A stretch of 64,000 nucleotides of DNA from Desarmillaria ectypa (taxonomy: Eukaryota; Basidiomycota; Agaricomycetes; Agaricales; Physalacriaceae): assembly GCA_030407005.1 (NCBI GenBank), contig JAUDYN010000009.1, positions 806,001-870,000 of the forward strand, given 5' to 3'. The translations under genes were made by a program, and so were the position numbers. Under the pieces are notes generated by a model. That model had not been told where the DNA came from. It saw only the letters and a program-made list of their open reading frames with translations, and did not search any database. Positions 10,872-21,579 of the stretch are shown here, piece after piece (within the stretch, counting starts at the first letter, position 1; the number at the start of each line of letters is the position of its first letter).

Positions 10872-12830
10872 ATGGATATCTCTCTTCTACGCGCGGTGAC
10901 CGTTGCCGCCTTTGGTTTTTCTCTTCTAAAATCTGTTTTTGCTATCTCGCCGACGTTCGCTTATGGTACAGACAAAGTACGAGGCGTCAACCTCGGTGGA
11001 TGGCTCGTTCTTGAAGTATGCTTTATTTTATTTTATTTTCTTCCTTCCAAGGCATTTTAGTAACAGCGATATCTCTAGCCTTGGATTACTCCATCTCTGT
11101 TCGAAAACACGGGTGATTTGCGTCCTATTCGGTGTTGCATGAACTCGCTCTGAATCCTCACTTTAGGTATATCGACCATCGTTGACGAATGGACATTTTG
11201 CGAATATCAGGACGCCGATACGGCGAGAGAAACGTTGACGAAACACTGGAGTACCTGGATTACTGAACCCGACTTTGTTGACATTGCTGCTGCGGGGTTC
11301 GTGCCGACTGGTTGTCCTCTTGCTAATATTCACTGGGCTGATAGTCTGAATCATGTTCGTATACCTATCGGCTATTGGGCGTTTGACGTTGCGCCCGATG
11401 AACCGTACATACAAGGTCAAGCGGAGTACTTGCAGAAGGCAATAGGTTGGGCTGCAGCATACGGCCTTAAAGTCATTGTGGACCTGCATGGTACGTCTCG
11501 AATAGTTTCATGACTCGTGTTGATCACATGTTCTGCTGTAGGAGCTCCCGGGAGTCAGAACGGGTTCGCTACTTTCATCGGCGTTGATCGTTTCTCGTTT
11601 TCCTACTGCTGATATATGCGTAGATTCGATAATTCTGGTCAGAGGATGTCGTACCCGTGAGCTTGCTTCTTTTTTATTTGGAGCGCCTTCATTGAGAGGG
11701 AATATCGGCCAGTGGATGGCACTCGAATCGCTCAAATATCGAACGGAGCAACGACATTCTCTACAAGTTGGCTTCCCTGTTTGCAGATAATGTTGCCATC
11801 ATTGAACCATTGAACGAGTTGAGTCCTATATATCAATCATGTCACTACCATGAACTGATTGGATTAAGACCAGCTGGGTTTTGGGGCAATGATGTCCTGC
11901 AAGTCGTAAAGCAGGTGAGCATCATTTCTTCGCTGATACACTGAAATCTCAATTTCTTACTAGTATTGGGATGATAGTTATGGTGCCGTTCGGTACAGTG
12001 ACGCACTACTTGCTGATAACACTCAATCTCACCATTCCTTCTCCAATTTCGACAGATCGAAACAGACGAACGCCGTTGTTTTGATCCATGACGCTTTCCA
12101 AGATCTTAGCTATTGGAAAGACTTCATGCGACCTGAGGACAATTATGACGGTGTAGCCATAGACACGCATATTTACCAGATGTTCTCCGACGCGGTCTGC
12201 TCGAGTCTCCCCAACCGCACAGTAAAGTGTTGTACTCATATGTATCTAGGAGGTCGCACGGTCCGACGACGAGCATATTGCCGCTACGTGCCAGGAGGGA
12301 TCGTTGTTGTCTTCCTTCCATCTCTGGACCATCGTCGGCGAGTGGACGTCTGCCCCTACTGATTGTGCTAAGTACTTGAATGGAAAGTCCTCCGCATCTA
12401 GTCCATTGTTTACCAGCTGGACTGAATTACGTTGCAGGACGTGGGGTTGGCGCACGCTATGACGGCACTTATCCTAACAGTTCCAGGGTAGGTGACTGCC
12501 AGTACAAAACAGGATCGGCATCGTCCTTTAGCCAAGAATACAAGGACTTTTTAAGGAAGTACTGGGAGGCCCAGGTACGTGATTGAGTGCGAGACTTAGC
12601 GGTGAGAGTAAGGCTGACATGACTGTAGGTAATAACATACCAGAAGGCCGCCGGTTGGATACTGTGGACCTGGTTGGTTGATTCCCATATATTCTTCAGC
12701 AGTCCACCTATTGATGTCGATACACAGGAAAGCTGAATCTGCGGACGATTGGAGCTATCAAGCTGGTCTTGCGAACGGTTGGATTCCTCATGACCCTACA
12801 AATCTCCTATACCCTTCTATCTGTGAATAG
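10872..12830 (+). CDS. GH5 exo-beta-1,3-glucanase, secreted
   Basis: About 13 short exons reconstruct a full glycoside hydrolase family 5 glucan 1,3-beta-glucosidase. It begins with a signal peptide (MDISLLRAVTVAAF...VFA), then VRGVNLGGWLVLE, PWITPSLFENTG, IVDEWTF, HVRIPIGYWAFD and VDLHGAPGSQNGFDNSGQR. The acid/base glutamate lies in IIEPLNEPAG, then DTHIYQMFSDA, and the nucleophile glutamate in LWTIVGEWTSAPTDCAKYL. The end is GARYDGTYPNS and WSYQAGLANGWIPHDP, closing at TAG 12830. The enzyme trims beta-1,3-glucan during wall remodelling or feeding. Two oddities: a 58-base GT...AG-bounded stretch (11998-12055) stays open if not spliced, adding about 19 residues, and the intron at 12383-12437 appears to start with GA, not GT. 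If that donor is dead, the protein would be cut before its last third. Family assignment is firm; integrity is not. Confidence 0.85.
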
Positions 12831-13298
12831 ATTCTGCTCGTTTGAGGTCTTCTCGTCTTTATATTAGATTTTATTATTGCGTGTGACCGAAATTACCTAC
12901 ATGGCCAGCCTATTCGTTTCACGATACCCCACGGAACGTGTTTATCTGTTGTGGTGTCAATAAACGATGACACCGACAATTCAGGGTGCTCCCTTAAACA
13001 TCAGAGCCGTCTAGGTTCGAAAACCAGAGACCATGCAATCACCTAATAGTTGACTGTAAAGAGGTGTCATGGTGTACTTAGCAGGGACACGATACGTGAC
13101 CAGATTCAATTCCTGAGGACGGCTGGCAGGTTCCGGGAATGGTTTTGCCCTCAAACAGAAAGGAACATTCAAACCGCATGTTCAGCACAACGTACATGTC
13201 GCTTGTTGCCAACTTTACACAACTGCAGAGTCTCAGTCTTATGTTACAGCAATACATTCGCGAAACCAAAAGACAACAAAAGATGATAAAGAAATCGT
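12831..13298. other. intergenic between convergent GH5 and PP28 genes
   Basis: This is shared 3' flanking sequence of the two convergent genes. No frame or RNA gene was recognised. Confidence 0.4.
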
Positions 13299-14169
13299 TT
13301 ATCGCTTTCCAGCAGCGGCCTTCTGCTTGGCAGCCAGCTCCTGTGCTTTCGCTATGAAGTTAGAAGGTAAGCAATATACGAGATAAATATATTGGACCGG
13401 CAAGCACCTTCAGCCTCAGCCTTCCTCTTGGCCTGAGCAGCTTCGCGATCCGCTTTAATCTTTGCGAGACGAGACAGATCAGCCTTTGCTTGATCGGTCT
13501 TTCCCTGGAGATGTAACTGCCAAAAAAAAAAAAACTGTTCATAAATGAATACTTGAAGATAAGTAAATCGTACCTTCCAATACTGGTCCTGGGCATCCTT
13601 CTTCTCTTTGGCTTCCCTTTCACGACGGCTGAGCTCCCTCGGCGCACCAAGGTCAGATATGTTGAGTTTCTTGGTAATGTGGTTAGGGTTGATGAGGTCC
13701 TCGTCTTCTTCTTCCTCCGCTTCGGCTTTCTGTTTCTGTTTCTGCTTCTCGGCAGCTTGCTTTTTCTTGAGTTCTTTGCGCTCGGCGCGACTCAGCTCTG
13801 GTTTGTCTTCGTCCTCATCTCCCTCTTCATCTTCATCTTCCTCCTCTTCCTCCTCCTCGTCTTCTTCTGAGGATTCCTCTTCCTCTTCTTTACGGGCGCT
13901 AAGGTGATCGATCTTTCAGATATTGGAAATGTGTAGCGACGGATAGAAGTGCGTACCGTGCGGCAGATACGGCGGTACCATTCTCATCTAGAATCATGTC
14001 CTTGCTATGGATCATTAGCGGCGTAAATACACCAGGATATACGGGCTGGCACACCTAAAGTTCCTGCCACCGCCTCGCTTCTGCTTAAATTTGCCTGAAG
14101 GTGAAGGAAATGGTATCAGGGACCGCATAAAGAGCAATGAATGAATTCCATACCTGTTCCCCGAACCAT
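13299..14169 (-). CDS. PP28/PDAP1-like casein kinase substrate phosphoprotein
   Basis: Minus-strand exons start at ATG 14169 (MVRGTG, then KFKQKRGGGRNF) and end at TAA 13299. The protein has a basic Gly-rich N-terminus and a long acidic Glu/Asp/Ser tract (about 13790-13900) ending in KPELSRAERKELKKKQ. It then carries the PP28 domain: INPNHITKKLNISDLG, LSRREREAKEKK, QYWK, and LQGKTDQAKADLSRLAKIK followed by REAAQAKRKAEA. The family is known as PDAP1 or 28-kDa heat- and acid-stable phosphoprotein in animals, small acid-stable proteins phosphorylated by casein kinase, with roles proposed in RNA or translation. Poly-A (13518-13530) and the short introns sit at exon borders. It is divergent from the complex I gene 281 bases away, so the two may share a promoter. 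Confidence 0.8.
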
Positions 14170-14449
14170 GGTCGTCAATGTAAGATGAGGATAAGATGAG
14201 GGTCGATTAAAGAGTGATTGCGGGACTTCAAACTGTCGGACTTTGATTCGTTCTTTGCCTGCTTCCGGCCCGAATCCGACCAAAAAATCCCCAAATGAGA
14301 GCACCTTGAAGAGAATCTTTTTTCTTTATGAAAAAAGCTTCTTTTGGACATCGATCTACTATTTTTCCGTACATAATATTTCTCGTGGGAATCTATACCC
14401 CAATCCGTCCACCGGTCCCGACCGGCGTCATCGAACTGTGCTTGCAACC
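14170..14449. promoter_or_regulatory. probable bidirectional promoter, PP28 / NDUFA6-like
   Basis: The start codons of two divergent housekeeping genes are about 280 bases apart. The interval is free of coding signal, so both promoters must lie within it. No TATA box stands out for either side. Confidence 0.5.
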
Positions 14450-14949
14450 ATGTCATTCACGATCCCAGCACGTCTCGCGCGACCCTCTATTCGCTCGCAG
14501 AGCCCCGTTGAGGCCCGACAGCGTGTTATCCAGCTCTACCGTGACTGGTGCCGCGGTGTACGTCCCTTTGCCATCCGTTTTTACCCTAGCAATGACCTCC
14601 ACCTAGGCCCCGGAAATCATCTCCCTCTACGCCCTCAACGTCTCGCCTGCCTACATACGTTATTGCATCCGTCAACGCTTTGAGCGCCATCGGCACGTCA
14701 CTGATTCCCGCGCCATCGAGGTACTGCTCTTGAAGAGCAGGCAGGAGTACCAGGAGACGATGAACTGCTGGAAGCTCCCGGATCAGGTTATGGGTATCCT
14801 CTTGAAGCCTCAGGAGAGGACAAAGAAGACGTTTTTGCAAAAGTTCTATGAAGGTGCGTGGTTCGTTGATTGTTTGGAGCTGGTTTACTTACTGTGCTGT
14901 AGGTGGAGACGAAGAGGCGCTTATACCAGCTGCGTCTGGCGTTGTGTAG
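14450..14949 (+). CDS. NADH:ubiquinone oxidoreductase B14 subunit (NDUFA6-like, LYR protein)
   Basis: Three exons (14450-14557, 14607-14853, 14903-14949) give 133 residues, close to the usual length of this subunit. The LYR motif appears as VIQLYRDWCRG near residue 28, followed by APEIISLYALNVSPAYIRY and the charged run IRQRFERHRHVTD. The end of the core reads CWKLPDQVMGILL and FLQKFYEGG. This accessory subunit sits at the matrix arm of mitochondrial complex I and binds the acyl-carrier protein through its LYR motif. Both introns are under 50 bases and in phase. The N-terminus is short and basic (MSFTIPARLARPSIR), consistent with mitochondrial import. Confidence 0.9.
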
Positions 14950-16188
14950 AATCACGATTGAAGTCGATGATGCTTTTGAATGAACGCTCGAAATCGTTAG
15001 ACAACGAATAGATGTGCGCACGAGGACCATCAGTTCTGAATGTGACCACTGCGAGGGTCATCTCTTCGATTTGGGCGTTACTCCGATTTTCTAGAGAGAC
15101 CTCCTCAGCATGAATGCGAGGAAGCTTCGGATTGGTAGCCATCAAAGCCAGCATAGTGGATTGCCTGCCAATAAGCTCGAATCACAAAGGTGAATCATGC
15201 GGTGATCTTAACTTGTGCCAGGACGGCAACGACTTGTGCAGATTATAAAAACGGGCTTAAGCACGCACTGCCAATGTCAGCTTCCGTAGAGGGTAAACGA
15301 CCCGGGTGTATGGCCTTCTCTATACAAGGTCTTTCCTTTACCATTTCCCGCAATTCTGTTCACCTAGGTTAGGTACCTCTGATCTGGTCTGCCCATCCCT
15401 CAGACCACCCTTCGCTCATTAATACGGATAATGCTCAATGCAAGCGCCTGCGCTCCTCGCCGCGGTAGTCCTGGTCAAAGAAACCTAGTTGAGAACGTGA
15501 CTGCTGTAACCGGAGGGTAACCTTTGAGATTGGAGCTAATCGCGCAAGGACACCTCATCTAATGTTTACGACACAGATCGCCTCGCCCCAGCCAACGTAA
15601 TGATGCAGGCGTATGCCCTGGCATGTGTCCAACACATGAAGCTCATCTCTCCCCGACTACTGACACACGGAACCGTTGACGGGTAAGCTTCCTAGTTCTT
15701 CCAACATTTTCAGTTTGACTCAATCTCTCTGCTTAGACACATTCCCTTCTCGGGTTTTCCTCTACAAATGCACTTACTTGCGTCCTGTCGAAGCTGAACA
15801 GCAATACAAAGTCTCAGCTCGTTTTCCCGGTCGGAATATGTAAGCACATGGCAGCGTCTAATCACTAGTGAGCACCAATTTATGAGCGTCACTTTTCTGC
15901 GAAAGAAGTATCTAATACGACGTGGATATCAATGAAGCACTTTGACACCAGGTGGTACTGATATCTTCTACTCGACGATCGGATCCATTTGTCAAAGCCA
16001 GGACTGGTCTTTGAGTTCTTCTCAGGATTCCGGAGCGCGTACTAGGGTGGCCTTAACCAAAGAATCTACAATGCAACAAAAACGAATAACAGCAAAATAA
16101 AGCACATTTTTGTTAGACGAGAGGAGCGGGCCGCCACTTTCCCCTAGCGATCGACATCGAACCGCACTTTCACCTGCCAGGAACGACC
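14950..16188. other. intergenic with one short protein-like fragment (minus, 14921-15154)
   Basis: The minus strand holds an uninterrupted stretch of about 78 codons (MLALMATNPKLPRIHAEEV..., ending near the 3' end of the complex I gene) whose composition looks protein-like. It has no splice partner I could find and no recognisable family; it may be a gene fragment. Nothing else was seen up to 16188. Confidence 0.25.
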
Positions 16189-17010
16189 TCACGATGACTG
16201 CTCGTCCTCTTGTTTCTTCCCTCTACCTCTTCCCCGTGGCACAAGACGCGACACCGTCTTTTTGAAGGCTGTCCTGATTTTACTGCTTGATGCGGCAGTG
16301 GCGCTGCATGTGTCGGACGGCCTTGCCGTTTCTTGCCGTTTCCGTTTGGCGCTGGCGATGTTAGACGGGTTTTTTTTACTCGGCGGTACCGACGCAGACG
16401 AGCTGGTAGCTGAGTAGCTCGCGGTCATGTCACGAGGCGCTCTGGGTGACGGTTGGTACCCTTGTGGAGAATTGAGGATTTTGGCATCGACAAAGCACAT
16501 GCAGGCCATTACGAGGACCACGTATCTTGGTGCGAGCTGAACACATGATATGTCGTACCTTATCAACGTTGTTTCCTTTGTTCCCTTCAGGCCGCCGTCA
16601 GGACCAACAGTAATAGCACAAGCCTCTATATGAAGAGGCAAGACTTGGAGGTAATCGACGACCGTTGTACATGGACAATCGGTATGCCAAGAGTACCTGC
16701 AAATATAGATATGAACATTTAGGTCAGACCTTTGATTCTCCACGTACTTGCGCAGTTGTGCGGAGACGTTTCATATGCCGCTGCATAATATCTGCCTCCT
16801 CCTGGGCTTCTGCTCTTCTGTCCTTGGCATCTTGCTGGAGAGCCTCCCAGTCACTGACATTGATAGTGCATGCCTTCTAAATTCTGGTTCTCACTCTGAA
16901 GATTTGGAAATATTCATGACTCACTTTCTTCTCGATAACCTCCAACACCAACTTCGGAAGGGTCTTAACAAACCCTTCATCATTCAATTTTTCAGTGAGG
17001 CCCTTGTCAG
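16189..17010 (-). CDS. unrecognised multi-exon gene, basic C-terminus
   Basis: Read on the minus strand, candidate exons include GFVKTLPKLVLEVIEKK (about 16930-16985), then a coiled, charged segment with DWEALQQDAKDRRAEAQEE and MQRHMKRLRTTAQ (about 16755-16860). After these come IEACAITVGPDGGLKG (about 16580-16640) and a final exon with SPRAPRDMTASYS, PSNIASAKRKRQETARP and RLVPRGRGRGKKQEDEQSS, ending at TGA 16189. Plausible GT...AG introns connect the parts. The lysine/arginine-rich tail could be a nuclear localisation signal. I do not recognise a family. It may be a real lineage-specific gene or a repeat-associated gene, since the neighbourhood to the right is full of decayed copies. Confidence 0.35.
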
Positions 17011-17343
17011 ATAGTTCCATCAATGGGGAAATTGCTTCACGAAAGCCCCGCGTGTCATGCTAGCGAGATGGATGTGCCTATGGGACAGTTGGGCAGTAGG
17101 CTTTTCAAGAAGTCCAGCCGAGGGATATCTGGTGTCCTAGCAAGGGCCATGAGAAAATTTCTGCGAAGATATGGAGAGGGTTATAGAGTGAAATCATCAA
17201 TGGTTGGGAGTGTTCTTGAAAATGAGCATCCCGTTGGGAACCCCAGCTTCAGATATGGCACAGAAGGCATGTCTGCCCTTTCTGCACTTGGCAAATCTTA
17301 TGTAGAAGGCTTCTTTGAGGTATGGGGATGTGACGGTACCTGA

Positions 17344-17617
17344 ATTAAGTATTCGTAGCAATTGATGAGTTTGGGAAATTTTGCGACTGCCAAATCTTCA
17401 TCTTCATTTGTAAGTTGCAGCAGGTGGCTAGTTATTTTGAAAATGAGTGATCCTTATGAATATAATGTCATCATAGGCTAACTGCGGAATATCCTTTTTG
17501 AGGTTGCTATTTTACATAAGCGTTGGTACCTTTGTTTCACTATTGAGCTTATATTAGCGGAGTTGACCAATTCATACTGTTTTACTGTTTTATGCCAACT
17601 AATTGTCTTGGACAGCA
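17344..17617. other. spacer before the first kinase-like copy
   Basis: No coding signal. A plus-strand frame at 17023-17343 just upstream is open for about 105 codons but shows no recognisable motif. Confidence 0.3.
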
Positions 17618-18300
17618 ATGGTTGAAGACTATTGCACTGATCAACTCAACCTCACCAACATTGATGCCCTCAAGGATTACTACAAGCTACTTGTACGGTA
17701 TCAAAAAGTGGCAGTGTTGGATCCCCCACACAGAGCTTGGACTTGTGTCATCGAATTACCCTCACACCCTGCCCCCACTGACAGCCATTATCGTCCACTA
17801 CCACAATATGCACATAATGGAGGCATATACAAACTTGTCCTAGTGGATGCTCCACTCCCATTCCAGCATGATAATCAGTACTCCCAAGTCTGGGTGGCAG
17901 ATGTCCATGTCCTAGGCAATCAGAATAGCCTGGGCAAGGACATTATGAAGATCATCCAGCCCTCCCTCATTCCCCTTCCTGACCTCAACTGGTATCTCAA
18001 GGTGTATGACTATGTCAGGCCATAGAGTCTTTGGAAGTCTGAGGACCAGGCATATTGGGAGCTAGAGCCACTGCAGGGAAAGACAGTGTCATATTACTTT
18101 GGGAAACACAAGGTCAGTTCTTGCCCATTTGTATTGGGCTATTAACAACTGTTTTGTAGATCACAATGCTGGGAGGAGAAGATGCTCAGGTTCTCATCAT
18201 GGAGTATGTTGAAGGCAAGACACTTGAAAAGTGGCTTGAGGATCGGCTGTCCCATAATATGCCCAAGGATTTGGGGAAGGCTAACAAAGCATATGTGGAA

Positions 18301-18305
18301 GAGAC
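18301..18305. repeat. target-site duplication, left copy (GAGAC)
   Basis: This 5-bp direct repeat pairs with 18523-18527 and brackets the solo LTR. Five bases is the usual duplication length for Copia- and Gypsy-type integrases. Confidence 0.85.
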
Positions 18306-18522
18306 TGTTGGGATTTTGCTGGAAAGTTCTAGAAGGAGCAATCTGGCATCATGCTGAGAGTCGATGAGTAAGCAAGAGAGTCATAGAAAGTTGTAGTACA
18401 TTCTAGATTCTAGTGCAAAGTAGTATAAATATGAGCTCTGTAGGAGCCATAGAATAACAATTCTTTTACATCTGGCTTTACCAGTCTGGAGTCTACCCTG
18501 TGCAACACCCAGGATTCCAACA
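18306..18522 (+). mobile_element. solo LTR (217 bp) with 5-bp target-site duplication GAGAC
   Basis: The element begins TGTTGG and ends CCAACA, a 6-bp inverted terminus with the canonical TG...CA ends of a retrotransposon LTR. GAGAC flanks it directly on both sides (18301-18305 and 18523-18527). An internal TATAAATA (about 18422-18429) followed by GAGCTC fits an LTR promoter. Removing the element plus one duplication restores the exon found in the paralogous copy downstream (VEETKQM here, VEETRQM there), which independently confirms the borders. No internal retrotransposon genes are present, so it is a solo LTR or a very short non-autonomous element. Strand is assigned from the TATA box. Confidence 0.85.
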
Positions 18523-18527
18523 GAGAC
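18523..18527. repeat. target-site duplication, right copy (GAGAC)
   Basis: Identical to 18301-18305, on the other side of the solo LTR. Confidence 0.85.
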
Positions 18528-19078
18528 AAAGCAGATGGTGAGTACTATATTTTTTAATTCCTTTCCTCTAACCATCGGACACCAGTTCAAGAAAATCCTA
18601 CTCGGTGTGCATGTTTTCAACAAACTTGGTGTCGGACACAGTGACATGCGTCCAGGAAACATCATTATCACCCCCTCTGAAGAGCCTGTGGTGTTTGACT
18701 TTACTAAGGCGAGCTGCAAAGTCAACCTGGATCGAGTACTAGAGTGCTTCGGAAACCCTGTCGATGCGACCGCGCCTCTTCGGGATTGTTGTACCCAGCA
18801 CGACCAGGAAATTGCCAACTGGATTGGGGACGAGTTGGATAAGCCTAACTCGTGGATCCAATACTGATCAGGTGTTCATTTCTTTACGTTTTGTTTTTTG
18901 CTTGCCAGTGTATCAAACTAAGGTTACCGAATTGTTCCCTCAGATTTCTTTGCTATGCAGTTAACTGCCACCTCCAGGCCGCCATCTCTGTACATAAATT
19001 TGGTATCAATGTCGGAATACGTTGAATACTCAAGCTTACTACCATTATCGTGGCATCAGCAGAGGGAATGCAGTTCCA

Positions 19079-20000
19079 TGATGTCATCCTCCACTGCGAC
19101 AGTCGATCTCAGTAGCACTAAGGTTCTCAGAGATCTCAAGGCTTACTACAAGCTCCTTATAGAACGTCGCAGAGTGGCACTTGCGCATAGGATAGATTTC
19201 TGTCGTCGAATTACCTCCACATCCTGCCGCCACCAAAAAACATTGCCGTCCACTGCCACCATATGTGCGTAATGGCGGTACATTTCAGCTCATCTCGGTT
19301 GTGGCTCCCCATCCATTCCAGCATGTTATGCATTTTTCTCAAGTTTGGGTCGCTGACATCCATGCCTTAGGCTTTTGTAAAAAGAAGCTCGGCAGGGTCA
19401 TCACGAAGATCATCCAGCCCTCCCTCATCCCCCTTCCCGATTTTGACTGGTATCTGGAGGCGCAAGACTACGTCAGACCGTGGACTCTTTGCGCACGAGG
19501 ATGAGGCGTATAAGGAACTTAAGCCGTTGGAAAGAAGTACGGTGTCATATTATTTTGGCAAGCAAAAAGTCGGCGCCCATCGCGTATAAGTGTCGGTCTT
19601 CTACCGAGTATTCCATGTGTAGGTCACGATGCCGACAGAGGAAGACGCAGAGGTTCTGCATATGGAATATGTCGAAGGCAAGAAGTTCGAGCAATGGAAG
19701 GACTGGCCAGCCCATGAGAAACCCGAAGACTTGGGGAACGCTAGCAAAACATATGTGGAAGAGACGAGGCAGATGGTTGGTATCATAATACTAAAATTGT
19801 TCTTTGATTCAACCATTACCCATTAGTACAAGAAGGTCCTGCTCGGCGTCCACGCCTTCAACAAGCTTGGCGTCTGACACAGAGATATACGCTCGTCGAA
19901 CGTCATTACTCCCATCGACTTTGCTAGGACGCGCTATAAAGTCGAAAGTCGACCCACGCAAGGTTCGAACAATATATATAAATCATCCCAGGACAGTCAC
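19079..20000 (+). pseudogene. atypical fungal kinase-like gene, copy 2, decayed
   Basis: This tandem paralog lies about 1.5 kb downstream of copy 1 and keeps the same order of segments. These are VLRDLKAYYKLLIERRRVAL, GGTFQLISVVAPHPFQHV, FSQVWVADIHALG, IIQPSLIPLPDFDWYLE and DYVRP, then after a one-base shift HEDEAYKELKPLE, STVSYYFGKQK, LHMEYVEGKKFEQWK, KTYVEETRQM, VLLGVHAFNKLGV and HRDIRSSNVI. It has a frame change near 19270, another near 19485, a TGA replacing the glycine before HRD (about 19876), and a deletion joining VIT to IDFAR. It retains a canonical HRD where copy 1 has HSD. No LTR is present in the VEET-RQM exon. Clearly non-functional. Confidence 0.7.
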
Positions 20001-20467
20001 TCTCCTTCGAGATTGCGCAACACCCAGTCGCCCTTTCTCTTATATGTAATTCTGTATTCTATGCTGTTGCCTTATAATATTCAATCGAACGTGGTTCAAC
20101 GGGTTTGACTAGGGATAATGTAACCCGGTCGAAATCTAAAAGGCGCGAAATCGTTAGTAGTCAGAAGGCTCGCGAGACATTATCCCTCCACTCATATGAT
20201 TTCAATAATAAACTTAGCAGTCGCGGAAATTCCGAGGTCGGTTGGATATGCGATGATTATTGTAAACTTTAGAACGCTAAAACGTCTACCTAGTAGTTGC
20301 GATTTGTTCACAACTGATAGGATATTGAAGATGAATACGCCGTCAAGACAAAGGCAACCTTTTTCATTGCAAAAAGAAACAGATCAACTATGGAAATCTG
20401 GAGCTACAAAAAAAGTTCAAGCCAGTACATAAGAGTAAGCGAAGGATCAAGCGAGTACTGGTCATTT
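20001..20467. other. intergenic, nothing recognised
   Basis: AT-rich spacer between the second kinase-like relic and the 3' end of the RS-domain gene. No coding or RNA signal seen. Confidence 0.4.
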
Positions 20468-21292
20468 TTAGTGATCATATGGCGGGGTCTGCGCACGATC
20501 ACGGTCACGATCGTCGAGCTTGGGTTCGACATATTTTGATTCGAGTGGCGGTGGAGTCCTTGCCCTGTCATCACGCCTTCGTTCGGGGCTTGGACTGCGC
20601 GGCCTCCGGTCTGGGCTCCTGCTCCTCCTGCGCCGATCTCTGTCTCTATCTCTGTCTCCTCTATCCCTGTCCATCCTTTCAGCTCTTTCATCCCTATCGT
20701 CACGTCGGCGGGGGCTGCGGGAGCGGTCACGGCGATGAGGAGGAGAGGTCCGTCTCTCGTAGCGCCACACGGAAGACGGAGGGTTCTTGGCCCACTGGTG
20801 AGCCAGTCAGTAGATGAAGATTATAGAGGAGAAAGAAATATACCTGGATGCTCAGACGAGAACCCTCAAAGTATCTCCCATGCCTGTAACAGATACGTCA
20901 GACTGTTGAAACATCAAAGCGCAAAAACACAAACATGTCGTAATACGCATCCTCCGCATCACGTTGCTGACGGAATTCGACAAAGGCGTAACTGCGAGGT
21001 GTTCGAGGGTACGTTGAGCGATTTTTGGTTCGGGGAAATCATTGCGGCAAGCAGAGTATCGACGCCAAAAAAACTCGCGAGTAAAATTTCGATGACTCGT
21101 ATCGACTCGTATTGACACTCGGCGGCACCAATCGACTGCGAAGGAAATGGGTGGCAAAAACTCAGATGTATACTCACGGGTTGGAGCTTGCGTGGGGGTT
21201 GCGGGGGGCAGGGACGTCACATCGAACCAAGGGTCCAAATCTGCGACAAAGGGAGAAAATGAGCACTTTCTCCGTACCAAGGAGTCATCCAT
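20468..21292 (-). CDS. RRM / RS-domain RNA-binding protein (SR-like splicing factor)
   Basis: The C-terminal two thirds are clear on the minus strand: FTRDYAFVEFRQQRDAEDAY, then YDM spliced to HGRYFEGSRLSIQ, spliced to WAKNPPSSVWRYERR. The RS domain follows (RRDRSRSPRRRDDRDERAER, DRDRDRRRRSRSPDRRPRSP), ending KLDDRDRDRAQTPPYDH at 20468. YAFVEF is RNP1 of an RRM, and HGRYFEGSRLSIQWAKN is the end of the fold. Such SR-like proteins bind exonic RNA and recruit the spliceosome; the RS region is usually phosphorylated and nuclear. The N-terminal half of the RRM is not convincingly resolved, so the start at 21292 is provisional. It is divergent from the PPR gene about 290 bases away. Confidence 0.7.
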
Positions 21293-21579
21293 ACCGTTCG
21301 AATTCGTAGGCCAAGTCCCGAGCACGAGTAGAGGGATGGAAACCGCTGACGAACAAGATGCGGGGCATTTCGTCGTCGTGGATGGTGAAAGAGTTACTGA
21401 GAAAATATTTTCAGGTCCGCTGGTGGCTCCGTATGTGGCTTTGTTTGCGTTTTGTGGCTTATGCAATTTTCGCGTCGATGGTTCCAACTTGACTTCATAT
21501 TTTCGCGTCGCGAGGTAGGATATGATGCCTTTGCGGTGATTTTCCGGTATTAACCCTTTCCTTAAGATGCGAATATCGT

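Larger units (their letters stand above)
17618..18867 (+). pseudogene. atypical fungal kinase-like gene, copy 1, interrupted by a solo LTR
   Basis: From ATG 17618 the frame reads an N-terminal module (DALKDYYKLLVRYQKVAV, YSQVWVADVHVLG, IMKIIQPSLIPLPDLNWYL, VYDYVRP). A TAG at 18023-18025 breaks it, then the same frame continues (EDQAYWELEPLQGKTVSYYF) and splices to DAQVLIMEYVEGKTLEKWLE and KAYVEET. There a 217-bp LTR (18306-18522) is inserted. Beyond it come KQM, an intron, then ILLGVHVFNKLGVGHSDMRP with GNIII and PVVFDFTKA, ending at TGA 18867. The HxDxxxxN and DFT motifs correspond to the catalytic and metal-binding loops of protein-kinase-like folds. The stop and the LTR should block expression of a full protein. 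Function of the intact family is unknown to me. Confidence 0.7.
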
